Shown piece by piece: positions 7,011-16,496 of a DNA stretch of 64,000 nt; the first letter of the stretch is position 1; each line of letters starts with the position of its first letter. The stretch comes from Atlantibacter sp. RC6. GTDB taxonomy: Bacteria; Pseudomonadota; Gammaproteobacteria; Enterobacterales; Enterobacteriaceae. Position numbers and translations under genes: made by a program. The stretch is taken from contig NZ_JACHZE010000005.1 in the NCBI RefSeq assembly GCF_014193285.1, positions 186,001 through 250,000 on the forward strand, read 5' to 3'. The notes under the pieces are model-generated. The model did no database searches, was not told where the DNA came from, and saw only the letters and a program-made list of their open reading frames with translations.

Positions 7011-9059
7011 ATGAGTCGTAAGACGCTGGCCCTGTTCGATGGCGCACTGCTTCGCCAGGCCATGATTGACGCCGTTATCAAGCTTAACCCGCGCGCCCAG
7101 TGGCGCAATCCGGTGATGTTTATCGTCTGGCTGGGAAGTCTGTTAACCACCGTGCTGGCGGTGGCGATGGCCGCGGGCGTGCTCAACGGCAGCGCCGGGT
7201 TTACCGGGATCATCAGCCTGTGGCTGTGGTTTACCGTGCTGTTCGCCAACGTGGCGGAAGCGCTGGCGGAAGGCCGCAGCAAAGCCCAGGCGAACAGCCT
7301 CAAAGGGGTGCAGAAAACCGCCTGGGCCCGCAAACTGCGGGCACCGCACCATGACGCGCAGCGCGATAAAATCCCTGCCGCCGAACTGCGTAAAGGCGAT
7401 CTGGTGTACGTGGAAGCCGGCGATATTATCCCCTGCGACGGCGAAGTAGTGGAAGGCGGCGCGTCGGTGGATGAGAGCGCGATAACCGGCGAGTCCGCGC
7501 CGGTTATCCGTGAATCCGGCGGCGATTTCGCTTCGGTCACGGGGGGGACGCGCATTCTTTCCGACTGGCTGGTGATTGAGTGCAGCGTTAATCCCGGGGA
7601 AACCTTCCTTGACCGGATGATCGCCATGGTTGAAGGCGCGCAGCGCCGCAAAACGCCCAACGAGATTGCGCTGACCATTTTACTGGTGGCGCTGACACTG
7701 GTGTTTTTGCTGGCAACCGCCACCCTGTGGCCGTTCTCGGCCTGGGCGGGCAATGCCGTGAGCGTCACCGTGCTGGTGGCGCTGCTGGTGTGCCTGATCC
7801 CGACCACCATCGGCGGGCTGCTGTCGGCGATTGGCGTCGCCGGGATGAGCCGAATGCTGGGTGCGAATGTGATCGCCACCAGCGGGCGCGCGGTAGAAGC
7901 GGCAGGCGACGTGGACGTTCTGCTGCTGGATAAAACCGGCACTATCACGCTAGGCAACCGTCAGGCGTCGGCATTTCTTCCTGCGCCGGGCGTTGATGAA
8001 CATACCCTGGCCGATGCGGCGCAACTGGCGTCGCTGGCGGACGAAACCCCGGAAGGCCGCAGCATTGTGGTCCTCGCCAAGCAGCGCTTTAATCTGCGCG
8101 AGCGCGACGTCCAAACCCTGCAAGCCACTTTTGTGCCCTTTACCGCCCAGACCCGCATGAGCGGGATTAACTTCCAGCAGCGGATGATCCGCAAAGGCTC
8201 AGTGGACGCGGTGCGCCGTCATGTTGAAGTCAACGGCGGGCAGTTCCCGGCGGCGGTGGAAAGCCTGGTGGAAAACGTGGCGCGTACCGGCGGTACGCCG
8301 CTGGTGGTCGCGGAAAACGCCAACGTGCTTGGCGTTATCGCCCTGAAAGATATCGTCAAAGGCGGCATCAAAGAGCGCTTTGCCGAGCTGCGCAAAATGG
8401 GCATTAAAACCGTGATGATCACCGGGGATAACCGGCTGACCGCCGCCGCGATCGCTGCGGAAGCGGGGGTTGATGACTTCCTGGCGGAAGCGACGCCGGA
8501 AGCCAAGCTGTCGCTGATCCGCCAGTACCAGAGCCAGGGCCGTCTGGTCGCGATGACCGGCGATGGCACTAACGACGCCCCGGCGCTGGCGCAAGCCGAC
8601 GTGGCGGTAGCCATGAACTCCGGCACCCAGGCGGCGAAGGAAGCGGGCAATATGGTGGACCTCGATTCCAACCCCACCAAATTGATTGAAGTAGTGCATA
8701 TCGGCAAGCAGATGCTGATGACCCGTGGCTCGCTCACCACGTTCAGTATCGCCAACGACGTCGCCAAATATTTTGCGATTATTCCGGCGGCCTTTGCCGT
8801 GACCTATCCGCAACTCAACGCGCTTAACGTGATGCATCTGCACTCCCCCGCCTCGGCTATTCTCAGCGCGGTGATTTTCAACGCCCTGATCATTATTTTC
8901 CTGATCCCGCTGGCGCTGAAAGGGGTGAGTTATAAACCGCTCAGCGCCGCCGCGATGCTGCGCCGCAATTTGTGGATTTACGGGCTGGGCGGGCTGCTGG
9001 TGCCGTTTATCGGCATTAAGTTAATTGATGTCGTGTTGACGGCGCTCGGCCTGGTATAA
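7011..9059 (+). CDS. kdpB: KdpB, P-type ATPase subunit of the K+ pump
   Basis: The catalytic P-type ATPase (682 residues) that hydrolyses ATP to drive K+ uptake through KdpA. The phosphorylation motif DKTGT has its aspartate at residue 307. TGES of the actuator domain is at 159-162, including Ser162, the site of inhibitory phosphorylation known in E. coli. [11 protein letters not shown] forms the hinge motif and ITGDNRLTA lies in the P domain. Start ATG 7011 has GGAGAG upstream. The stop is ten bases before kdpC. Confidence 0.98.
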   Translation: MSRKTLALFDGALLRQAMIDAVIKLNPRAQWRNPVMFIVWLGSLLTTVLAVAMAAGVLNGSAGFTGIISLWLWFTVLFANVAEALAEGRSKAQANSLKGVQKTAWARKLRAPHHDAQRDKIPAAELRKGDLVYVEAGDIIPCDGEVVEGGASVDESAITGESAPVIRESGGDFASVTGGTRILSDWLVIECSVNPGETFLDRMIAMVEGAQRRKTPNEIALTILLVALTLVFLLATATLWPFSAWAGNAVSVTVLVALLVCLIPTTIGGLLSAIGVAGMSRMLGANVIATSGRAVEAAGDVDVLLLDKTGTITLGNRQASAFLPAPGVDEHTLADAAQLASLADETPEGRSIVVLAKQRFNLRERDVQTLQATFVPFTAQTRMSGINFQQRMIRKGSVDAVRRHVEVNGGQFPAAVESLVENVARTGGTPLVVAENANVLGVIALKDIVKGGIKERFAELRKMGIKTVMITGDNRLTAAAIAAEAGVDDFLAEATPEAKLSLIRQYQSQGRLVAMTGDGTNDAPALAQADVAVAMNSGTQAAKEAGNMVDLDSNPTKLIEVVHIGKQMLMTRGSLTTFSIANDVAKYFAIIPAAFAVTYPQLNALNVMHLHSPASAILSAVIFNALIIIFLIPLALKGVSYKPLSAAAMLRRNLWIYGLGGLLVPFIGIKLIDVVLTALGLV

Positions 9060-9069
9060 GGAGAAAAGT

Positions 9070-9642
9070 ATGTCGATATTACGTCCGGGTATTCTTTTAC
9101 TGTTGTTGCTTACGCTTATCACTGGCGGCGTTTATCCGCTGTTAACCACCCTGCTGGGACAATGGTGGTTTGCCGATAAAGCGGCAGGGTCGTTGATTTA
9201 TCAACATGATCGGCTGCGTGGTTCCCGGTTGATCGGCCAGGATTTCACCCAGCCGGGATATTTTCAGGGCCGCCCTTCTGCCACCGCAGAAACGCCCTAT
9301 AATCCTCTGGCATCGGGGGGCAGTAATCTTGCCGCCAGCAACCCGGAACTGGATAAACAGATTGCCGCGCGCGTGGCGGCCTTACGCGCCGCTAACCCGA
9401 ACGCCAGCCCGGCGGTGCCGGTCGATCTGGTTACCGCCTCGGCCAGCGGACTGGATTACGGGATTTCACCCGAGGCGGCAAGCTGGCAGATCCCCCGCAT
9501 CGCGGCGGCCCGCCAGTTGAGCGCGGAAACCGTCGCCCGGCTGGTGGAGGCCCATACCTCAACACCGCTGATCGGGTTTCTCGGCAAACCGGTTGTCAAC
9601 GTGCTGGAGCTCAACCTGGCGCTGGATGCCAATAAGGACTGA
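9070..9642 (+). CDS. kdpC: KdpC, assembly/stabilising subunit of the K+ pump
   Basis: A 190-residue protein with one N-terminal transmembrane helix (about residues 7-27) and a periplasmic domain that stabilises the KdpABC complex and raises ATP affinity. Family segments [29 protein letters not shown] and [13 protein letters not shown] are all present. It ends two bases before kdpD, so pump and sensor genes are probably partly co-transcribed. Confidence 0.97.
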   Translation: MSILRPGILLLLLLTLITGGVYPLLTTLLGQWWFADKAAGSLIYQHDRLRGSRLIGQDFTQPGYFQGRPSATAETPYNPLASGGSNLAASNPELDKQIAARVAALRAANPNASPAVPVDLVTASASGLDYGISPEAASWQIPRIAAARQLSAETVARLVEAHTSTPLIGFLGKPVVNVLELNLALDANKD

Positions 9643-9644
9643 AG

Positions 9645-12329
9645 ATGACTGAGGAGCCCTCGCGCCCCAATCCGGATCGCCTGCTGGCGCGCGCCAGCGG
9701 GCAACACCGCGGCAAGCTGAAGATTTTCTTTGGCGCCTGCGCGGGTGTCGGTAAAACTTACGCCATGCTGGCCGAGGCGCGGCGTCTGCGCGCGCAGGGG
9801 CTGGACGTGCTGGTGGGCGTCGTTGAAACCCACGGACGCCAGGAAACCGCCGCGCTGGCGGAGGGCTTGCCGATGCTGCCGTTAAAGCGGCTGGCGCATC
9901 GTGGTCGCCTGGTAGCGGAATTTGACCTGGACGGCGCGCTGGCGCGCCATCCGGCGTTGATCCTGATGGATGAACTGGCCCACAGCAACGCGCCGGGCTC
10001 CCGTCATCCTAAACGCTGGCAGGATGTGGAAGAGCTGCTGGCGGCGGGCATCGATGTGTTCACCACCGTCAACGTTCAGCATCTTGAAAGCCTGAACGAT
10101 GTGGTGGGCGGCGTCACCGGGATCCAGGTGCGTGAAACCGTACCCGATCCAATTTTCGATGCCGCCGACGACGTGGTGCTGGTGGATCTCCCGGCGGACG
10201 ATCTGCGCCAGCGGCTGCATGAAGGCAAAGTCTATATCGCGGGCCAGGCGGAACGCGCCATCGAACATTTCTTCCGTAAAGGCAATTTAATCGCCCTGCG
10301 CGAGCTGGCGTTGCGGCGTACCGCCGATCGGGTGGACGATCAGATGCGCGCCTGGCGCGATAATCCCGGCCAGGAAAAGGTCTGGCATACCCGGGATGCG
10401 ATTTTGCTGTGCATCGGGCGCGGCAGCGGCCATGAAAAGCTGGTGCGCGCCGCCGCCCGGCTGGCGGCAAAACTCGGCAGCGTCTGGCACGCCGTTTATG
10501 TTGAAACCCCACGCCTGCATCGCCTGCCGGAGGCCGAACGCCGCGCCATTTTGCAGGCGCTGAGCCTGGCGCAGGAGCTGGGCGCGCAAACCGCCACCCT
10601 TGCGGAATCGGCGGAAGAAAAAGCGGTGGCGCGCTACGCCCGGGAGCACAATCTCGGCAAAATCGTGATCGGCAAACGCCCGCGTCGCCTGTTCTGGCGT
10701 GATACCTTTGCCGATCGCCTCAACCGCTATGCGCCGGACCTTGATGTGCTGGTGGTGGCGCTGGAAGACGCTCCCGCTCCGTCGGCAGCCAAACCTGACG
10801 ATAGCCGCAGTTTCAGCGAGCGCTGGCGCGTCCAGCTTAAAGGTTGCGCAGTGGCGGTGGCGCTCTGTGCGTTAATCACCCTGCTGGCGAGCCGCTGGTT
10901 AATCGCCTTTGAAGCAGCGAACCTGGTGATGCTCTATCTGCTGGGGGTGGTGATCGTGGCGCTGTTCTACGGACGCTGGCCCTCGGTGCTGGCGACGGTC
11001 ATCAACGTGTTGAGCTTTGATCTGTTTTTCGTCAATCCGCGCGGCACGCTGGCGGTGTCGGATATGCAATATCTGCTCACCTTCGGCGTGATGCTGACCG
11101 TGGGGCTGGTTATCGGTAATCTTACCGCCGGTGTGCGTTACCAGGCGCGTGTCGCCCGCTATCGCGAGCAGCGCACCCGTTCATTGTATGAGTTATCCAA
11201 ATCCCTGGCGGTGGGCCGCACGACACAAGATATCGCCGCCACCAGCAGCCAGTTTATCGATACCACGTTTTTTGCCCGCAGCCAGCTGTTGTTGCCCAAC
11301 GAGCACGGGGCGTTAAAACCGCAGCCTGACGAGAGCGTGACGCCGTTCTGGGATGAGGCCATTGCCCGCTGGAGTTTTGATAACGGCCAGCCCGCAGGCG
11401 CCGGGACCGATACGCTCCCCGGCGTGCCCTATCAGATTGTGCCGTTGCGCGCGGCGGGCAAAACCGTTGGGCTGGTGATTGTCGAACCTGCGAACCTGCG
11501 GCTGCTGATGATCCCTGAGCAGCAGCGCCTGCTGGAAACCTTTACTTTGCTGGCGGCGAACGCGCTGGAGCGGCTGGCCCTGACCCGAAGCGAAGAGCAG
11601 GCGCGGCTGACCAGCGAGCGCGAGCAACTGCGTAACTCCCTGCTGGCGGCGCTGTCACACGATTTACGCACCCCGCTCACGGTGCTGTTCGGCCAGGCGG
11701 AAATCTTGACCCTCGATCTGGCAAGCGAAGGTTCCGCTCATGCCCGTCAGGCCAGCGACATCCGCCAGCATGTGCTCAATACCACCCGGCTGGTCAATAA
11801 TCTGCTGGATATGGCGCGTATTCAGTCCGGCGGGTTTAATCTGCAACGCGAATGGCTCACGCTGGAAGAAGTGGTGGGTAGCGCGCTGAATATGCTGGAG
11901 CCCGGTCTGGCCGGGCGGCAGATTGCGCTGGATCTTCCCGACCCGTTGCAGCTGATATATGTCGATGGCCCGCTGTTTGAGCGCGTGCTGATCAATCTGC
12001 TGGAAAACGCCGTCAAATATGCCGGCAGCACCGCGCAGATCGGCATTCGCAGCAAGGCGCAGCCTGACTGGCTGGATATTGAGGTGTGGGATACCGGGCC
12101 AGGCATTCCTTCTGGTCAGGAACAGGCGATTTTCGAGAAATTTTCGCGCGGAGATAAAGAATCGGCGATCCCGGGAGTTGGGCTTGGGCTGGCAATATGC
12201 CAGGCTATTGTTGATGTCCATGGCGGGATCATCGTCGCCGGTAATCGTCCCGAAGGCGGTGCCAGCTTTCATATTCAGTTGCCGTTACCCACACCGCCGG
12301 ATTTGGCGGATATTCACGAGGCTCTGTGA
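9645..12329 (+). CDS. kdpD: KdpD, K+/turgor sensor histidine kinase
   Basis: An 894-residue membrane sensor kinase that controls kdpFABC through KdpE. Domains in order: N-terminal KdpD domain with Walker A GACAGVGKT (30-38), a universal-stress-protein-like domain (about 250-370), four transmembrane helices (about 400-500), a GAF-like region, then HisKA with phosphoacceptor His672 in ALSHDLRTPL. The ATPase domain has NLLENAVKYA and GVGLGLAICQAIV. The length matches the E. coli protein. The stop overlaps the kdpE start by four bases. Confidence 0.98.
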   Translation: MTEEPSRPNPDRLLARASGQHRGKLKIFFGACAGVGKTYAMLAEARRLRAQGLDVLVGVVETHGRQETAALAEGLPMLPLKRLAHRGRLVAEFDLDGALARHPALILMDELAHSNAPGSRHPKRWQDVEELLAAGIDVFTTVNVQHLESLNDVVGGVTGIQVRETVPDPIFDAADDVVLVDLPADDLRQRLHEGKVYIAGQAERAIEHFFRKGNLIALRELALRRTADRVDDQMRAWRDNPGQEKVWHTRDAILLCIGRGSGHEKLVRAAARLAAKLGSVWHAVYVETPRLHRLPEAERRAILQALSLAQELGAQTATLAESAEEKAVARYAREHNLGKIVIGKRPRRLFWRDTFADRLNRYAPDLDVLVVALEDAPAPSAAKPDDSRSFSERWRVQLKGCAVAVALCALITLLASRWLIAFEAANLVMLYLLGVVIVALFYGRWPSVLATVINVLSFDLFFVNPRGTLAVSDMQYLLTFGVMLTVGLVIGNLTAGVRYQARVARYREQRTRSLYELSKSLAVGRTTQDIAATSSQFIDTTFFARSQLLLPNEHGALKPQPDESVTPFWDEAIARWSFDNGQPAGAGTDTLPGVPYQIVPLRAAGKTVGLVIVEPANLRLLMIPEQQRLLETFTLLAANALERLALTRSEEQARLTSEREQLRNSLLAALSHDLRTPLTVLFGQAEILTLDLASEGSAHARQASDIRQHVLNTTRLVNNLLDMARIQSGGFNLQREWLTLEEVVGSALNMLEPGLAGRQIALDLPDPLQLIYVDGPLFERVLINLLENAVKYAGSTAQIGIRSKAQPDWLDIEVWDTGPGIPSGQEQAIFEKFSRGDKESAIPGVGLGLAICQAIVDVHGGIIVAGNRPEGGASFHIQLPLPTPPDLADIHEAL

Positions 12330-13003
12330 CTACCGTTCTGATTATTGAAGATGAAAAAGAGATCCGCCGTTTTCTGCGTACCGCGCTGGAAGCGGATTCC
12401 CTGCGCGTTTATGACGCGGAAACGCTGCAACGTGGGCTGATTGAGGCCGCCACCCGCAAGCCCGATCTGGTGATCCTCGATCTGGGCCTGCCGGATGGCG
12501 ACGGCACCCGCTTTATTCAGGAATTCCGCCAGTGGAGCCAGGTGCCGATTATCGTGCTGTCGGCACGCAGTGAAGAGACCGATAAAATCACCGCACTGGA
12601 CGCTGGCGCGGATGATTACCTGAGCAAACCCTTCGGCATTGGCGAGTTGCAGGCGCGGCTACGCGTGGCGCTACGCCGCCAGCAAACGCGGCCTGAGGGC
12701 GACGCGGTTTATCAGTTTTCCGGTATTCGTGTGGATATTCCCGCGCGGCATATTACGCGTGATGGCGAGGAGATCCACCTTACCCCCATCGAATTCCGTT
12801 TACTGGCGCTGTTGTTGAACCATCATGGAAAAGTGCTGACCCAGCGCCAGCTATTAAACCAGGTATGGGGCCCGAATGCGGTGGAACACAGCCACTATCT
12901 GCGCATTTATATGGGTCACTTGCGCCAGAAACTGGAAGCCGACCCGGCGCGTCCCCGGCATTTACTCACCGAAACCGGAATTGGCTATCGGTTTATGCTG
13001 TAA
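12326..13003 (+). CDS. kdpE: KdpE, response regulator of the kdp operon
   Basis: A 225-residue OmpR/PhoB-type regulator. The receiver domain has the acidic pair at Glu8-Asp9, phosphoacceptor Asp52 in LDLGLPDG and the conserved Lys in YLSKPF. The C-terminal winged helix ends HLLTETGIGYRFM, typical of the family. It starts with GTG inside the end of kdpD (GTGA overlap). When phosphorylated it activates kdpFABC at the T-rich box found at 5127. Confidence 0.97.
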   Translation: MTTVLIIEDEKEIRRFLRTALEADSLRVYDAETLQRGLIEAATRKPDLVILDLGLPDGDGTRFIQEFRQWSQVPIIVLSARSEETDKITALDAGADDYLSKPFGIGELQARLRVALRRQQTRPEGDAVYQFSGIRVDIPARHITRDGEEIHLTPIEFRLLALLLNHHGKVLTQRQLLNQVWGPNAVEHSHYLRIYMGHLRQKLEADPARPRHLLTETGIGYRFML

Positions 13004-13033
13004 GCACGTTTACTGATGTTGAGGGTATCTGTG

Positions 13034-13447
13034 ATGAAAAACGTTCTTGTTTTGACGACGACAATTCTGGCCCTCAGCGCTTGCTCGGGTACGCAGTTAG
13101 GCGTGGGTGTGGGCACAGGTTTTCCCAGTGTGGGTGTGGGCGCGGGCGTTTCGTTTCCTGTTGGCCAGCGAACGGCGCCCAATGATGATTCCTATGCACA
13201 CGTCATCACCCAGGAGATTTACAACCAGATTAGCGATACCAGCAGCTACGCCGGTAAGCTTTGCACCCTGCGCGTTACCACTGATGCAGAAGGCGTCATT
13301 CTTGACGTCACACGTCTGGGCGGCGATACCCGCTGGTGCGACCGGGTAATGGCGGCCGCCACGCAATTGCATCAGCTGCCACCGCCGCCCACCGCGATGG
13401 TTGATCGTCTCCAACAGGGGTTGGTCATTGATTTGATTCCAAAATGA
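13034..13447 (+). CDS. Putative lipoprotein with TolA C-terminal-like domain
   Basis: A 137-residue protein with a lipoprotein signal peptide: MKNVLVLTTTILALSAC, Cys17 in the lipobox. A Gly/Val-rich stretch (about 20-45) follows, then a domain whose segments SSYAGKLCTLRV, GVILDVTRLGGD and QLHQLPPPPTAMVD closely mirror TolA domain III, including the two cysteines that form its disulfide. TolA-III binds TolB, colicins and filamentous-phage g3p; whether this orphan domain does so is inference. I start at ATG 13034 since it gives a clean signal peptide; ATG 13016 would add six residues. It sits 30 bases after kdpE and may be read through from it. I recognise no K-12 orthologue at this position. 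Confidence 0.75.
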   Translation: MKNVLVLTTTILALSACSGTQLGVGVGTGFPSVGVGAGVSFPVGQRTAPNDDSYAHVITQEIYNQISDTSSYAGKLCTLRVTTDAEGVILDVTRLGGDTRWCDRVMAAATQLHQLPPPPTAMVDRLQQGLVIDLIPK

Positions 13448-13920
13448 GAATTTTCAGGCAATGCGCTGGGATCCTGAACCTTTTTGTTAACAAAGCCCGC
13501 GATGGTCGCTTCTGAGCGTTTGTCTGCATTAACAATTGACGCTATTCATTAGTGTGCATTTTTATGCAGTTTGGCAAGAATTCAGAATTTATCAATTGCG
13601 CATCCCTGTCTTTTTTAATGTGCGCCAGCCGTATCGGCATCGCGCGGCTCGCTGAATAATGAAGATTATAATTTGAATAATTAGCCAATATTTAATTTAA
13701 TATTAAACGTAAGTTAACATGGTTTTGTTAATTAATTTCACTGGGAATTGTTAACCAAATAAATAGGCTAATAACCCGCCAACAACAGAGAATTCCTCTG
13801 CATTAATTTCCTCTAATGGTGTTATGTCGTAAAACTAATTCGTTTTATTGATACCCATCACGGTTTATCCTTTTCCCGGAGATAAAATAGCCTCGCCTTT
13901 ATTTAGAAAAGGATTTAATT
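13448..13920. other. AT-rich intergenic region / speF operon leader
   Basis: No coding sequence is apparent in these 473 bases. The right half is very AT-rich. It should hold the promoter and the first part of the long untranslated leader of the speFL-speF-potE operon. A TTGACG at about 13536 is a possible -35, but I see no convincing -10 and do not call a promoter. Confidence 0.5.
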
Positions 13921-14025
13921 ATGGAAAACAACAATCGGTTAATGCCGCATATAAGGCGAACCACACATATAATGATGTTTGCCCACCGTAACAGCTTTGA
14001 CTTCCACTTCTTCAACGCCCGATAG
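13921..14025 (+). CDS. speFL: SpeFL, ornithine-sensing arrest peptide (leader of speF-potE)
   Basis: A 34-codon leader ORF, MENNNRLMPHIRRTTHIMM then FAHRNSFDFHFFNAR, preceded by AAAGGA. It matches the E. coli/Salmonella leader peptide SpeFL (ORF34), differing at a few positions, notably Met for Lys after HIM as I remember it. In E. coli, free L-ornithine is captured in the ribosome exit tunnel by nascent SpeFL. The stalled ribosome then prevents Rho-dependent termination so that speF-potE are expressed. The 272 bases to speF hold the attenuation region and no further gene. Confidence 0.93.
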   Translation: MENNNRLMPHIRRTTHIMMFAHRNSFDFHFFNAR

Positions 14026-14297
14026 TCACGTCCTGGCAGGTGCGCCGTAGCACAGGCCTCTTCACGCCCATGTTTACCTGGGGCTTAATGCCTGCGCGCG
14101 TTCGCGTCTGATCTCTGATAAAGCCAATTTTTTTACTTCAATCGCCGGATTGACGGGCTTTATTCATCCTAAAAAAATAGCGTCGATTATTTTGCTGCCG
14201 TTTGGCTGCACAATATTCCTTTGCTTAATTTCCGGTGCCATTCAATTTCTTCAATAAAGAAATTGCGGGAAAGTATTGCTTAAATTTCAGGATTACT

Positions 14298-16496
14298 ATG
14301 CAAAAGTTAAAAATTGCGGTTAGCCGCATCTGTCCGGACTGCGTTAATACCCAACGGGAAGTCGTTTCAATTATGGATACCGATTTTATTGATGTCGCTG
14401 CCGCCGTCGTGGCGCTAGCCGATATCGATAACGGTATTATTGATAAAATCGAGCGTACCGGATTTGGTCTGCCGATTTTTATCGCCACCCATAATAATGA
14501 ACGCGTGCCCGAACACTGGTTAGCGCGTATCAACGGCGTGTTTGAAATCAGCGAGTCTCGTTCAGAATTCTATGGCCGCCAGCTTGAGGCCGCCGCAGCG
14601 AAATACGAAACCAGCCTGAAACCGCCGTTCTTCCGTGCCCTGGTGGATTATGTCAAACAAGGCAACAGCGCGTTCGATTGCCCCGGCCATCAGGGCGGCC
14701 AGTTCTTCCGCCGCCACCCCACCGGCAATCAGTTCGTGAATTTCTTTGGCGAAACCCTGTTCCGTTCCGATTTATGTAATGCGGACGTGGCGATGGGCGA
14801 TTTGCTGATCCACGAAGGCGCGCCATGCACGGCACAAAAACATGCTGCTAAAGTGTTTAACGCCGATAAAACCTATTTTGTACTTAATGGTACTTCTTCC
14901 TCTAACAAAGTGGTACTGAATGCCCTGCTGGCACCGGGCGACCTGGTGTTGTTCGACCGCAACAACCATAAGTCGAACCACCACGGCGCGCTGTTGCAGG
15001 CAGGCGCGACGCCGGTTTACCTGGAAACGGCGCGTAACCCGTACGGCTTTATCGGCGGGATTGACGCGCATTGCTTTGAAGAGCGTTATCTGCGCGACAG
15101 CATCCGCGAAGTCGCCGCCGATCGCGCCCAGGACGCCCGTCCGTTCCGTCTGGCAGTGATCCAGTTAGGCACCTACGACGGCACCATTTATAACGCGCGT
15201 CAGGTCGTGGATAAGATTGGTCATCTGTGTGACTACATCCTGTTCGACTCCGCGTGGGTGGGCTATGAGCAGTTTATTCCGATGATGGCGGACTGTTCGC
15301 CGCTGCTGCTGGAGCTTAACGAAAACGATCCGGGCATTCTGGTGACGCAGTCGGTGCATAAGCAGCAGGCCGGGTTCTCCCAGACCTCGCAAATCCACAA
15401 AAAAGACAGCCATATCAAAGGGCAGGATCGCTATGTTTCCCATAAGCGCATGAACAACGCGTTTATGATGCACGCCTCCACCAGCCCTTTCTATCCGCTG
15501 TTTGCGGCGCTTGACGTTAACGCCCGTATGCATGAAGGCGAAGGCGGCAAGCAGATGTGGATGAACTGCGTGGAAGTGGGGATCGATACCCGTAAGCTGA
15601 TCCTCAACAACTGCCACCATATCCGTCCGTTCGTGCCTGCTACCGTTGACGGCAAAGCATGGGAAAGCTGGGATACCCAACAGATCGCCCGCGATCTGCG
15701 CTTCTTCCACTTTGTTCCAGGCGACAAATGGCATGCGTTTGAGGGCTATGCGGAGCACCAGTACTTCGTCGACCCCTGCAAACTGCTGCTGACCACGCCG
15801 GGCATCAATGCCGCCACTGGCGAGTATGACACCTTCGGCGTGCCGGCCACGATCCTCGCCAACTTCCTGCGTGAGAACGGTGTGGTACCAGAGAAATGCG
15901 ACCTCAACTCGATCCTGTTCCTGCTCACCCCGGCTGAAGAGATGGGCAAAATGCAGCAACTGGTCGCGCTGTTGGTACGTTTCGAGCAGTTACTGGAACA
16001 CGACGCACCGCTGAGTGAAGTGCTGCCGTCGCTCTGGAAACAGCATCAGGATCGCTACGGCGAGTACACCCTGCGTCAACTGTGCCAGGAAATGCATGAC
16101 TTCTACGCCAGCCACAACGTGAAGCAGCTCCAGAAAGAGATGTTCCGCAAGGAGTACTTCCCGCGCGTGGTGATGAACCCGCAGGACGCCAACTACGCCT
16201 TTATCCGTGGGCAAACCGAGCTGGTGAAACTCAGCGATGCCGAAGGCCGCGTGGCGGCGGAAGGCGCGCTGCCTTACCCGCCGGGAGTGCTGTGCGTGGT
16301 GCCGGGCGAGATCTGGGGCGGTGCAGTGTTGCGCTACTTCCAGGCGCTGGAAGAAGGCATCAACCTGCTGCCGGGCTTCGCGCCGGAGTTGCAGGGCGTG
16401 TATGTCGAGGAGCATGACGGTCGTAAACAGGTGTGGTGCCACGTTATCAAGCAGCCCGTGGTGAAAGCGTCAGTACAAAAGGAAATCAGATTATGA
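14298..16496 (+). CDS. speF: Inducible ornithine decarboxylase SpeF
   Basis: A PLP-dependent 732-residue decarboxylase that converts ornithine to putrescine and consumes a proton, so it serves acid stress as well as polyamine synthesis. It has an N-terminal wing domain, then the core with LNGTSSSNKVV and VTQSVHKQQAGFSQTS, where the Lys carries PLP. ATG 14298 gives MQKLKIAVSRICPDC, equal in length to E. coli SpeF; the longer reading from 14235 lacks a ribosome site. The stop overlaps the potE start (ATGA), so the enzyme and its antiporter are coupled. Confidence 0.97.
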   Translation: MQKLKIAVSRICPDCVNTQREVVSIMDTDFIDVAAAVVALADIDNGIIDKIERTGFGLPIFIATHNNERVPEHWLARINGVFEISESRSEFYGRQLEAAAAKYETSLKPPFFRALVDYVKQGNSAFDCPGHQGGQFFRRHPTGNQFVNFFGETLFRSDLCNADVAMGDLLIHEGAPCTAQKHAAKVFNADKTYFVLNGTSSSNKVVLNALLAPGDLVLFDRNNHKSNHHGALLQAGATPVYLETARNPYGFIGGIDAHCFEERYLRDSIREVAADRAQDARPFRLAVIQLGTYDGTIYNARQVVDKIGHLCDYILFDSAWVGYEQFIPMMADCSPLLLELNENDPGILVTQSVHKQQAGFSQTSQIHKKDSHIKGQDRYVSHKRMNNAFMMHASTSPFYPLFAALDVNARMHEGEGGKQMWMNCVEVGIDTRKLILNNCHHIRPFVPATVDGKAWESWDTQQIARDLRFFHFVPGDKWHAFEGYAEHQYFVDPCKLLLTTPGINAATGEYDTFGVPATILANFLRENGVVPEKCDLNSILFLLTPAEEMGKMQQLVALLVRFEQLLEHDAPLSEVLPSLWKQHQDRYGEYTLRQLCQEMHDFYASHNVKQLQKEMFRKEYFPRVVMNPQDANYAFIRGQTELVKLSDAEGRVAAEGALPYPPGVLCVVPGEIWGGAVLRYFQALEEGINLLPGFAPELQGVYVEEHDGRKQVWCHVIKQPVVKASVQKEIRL

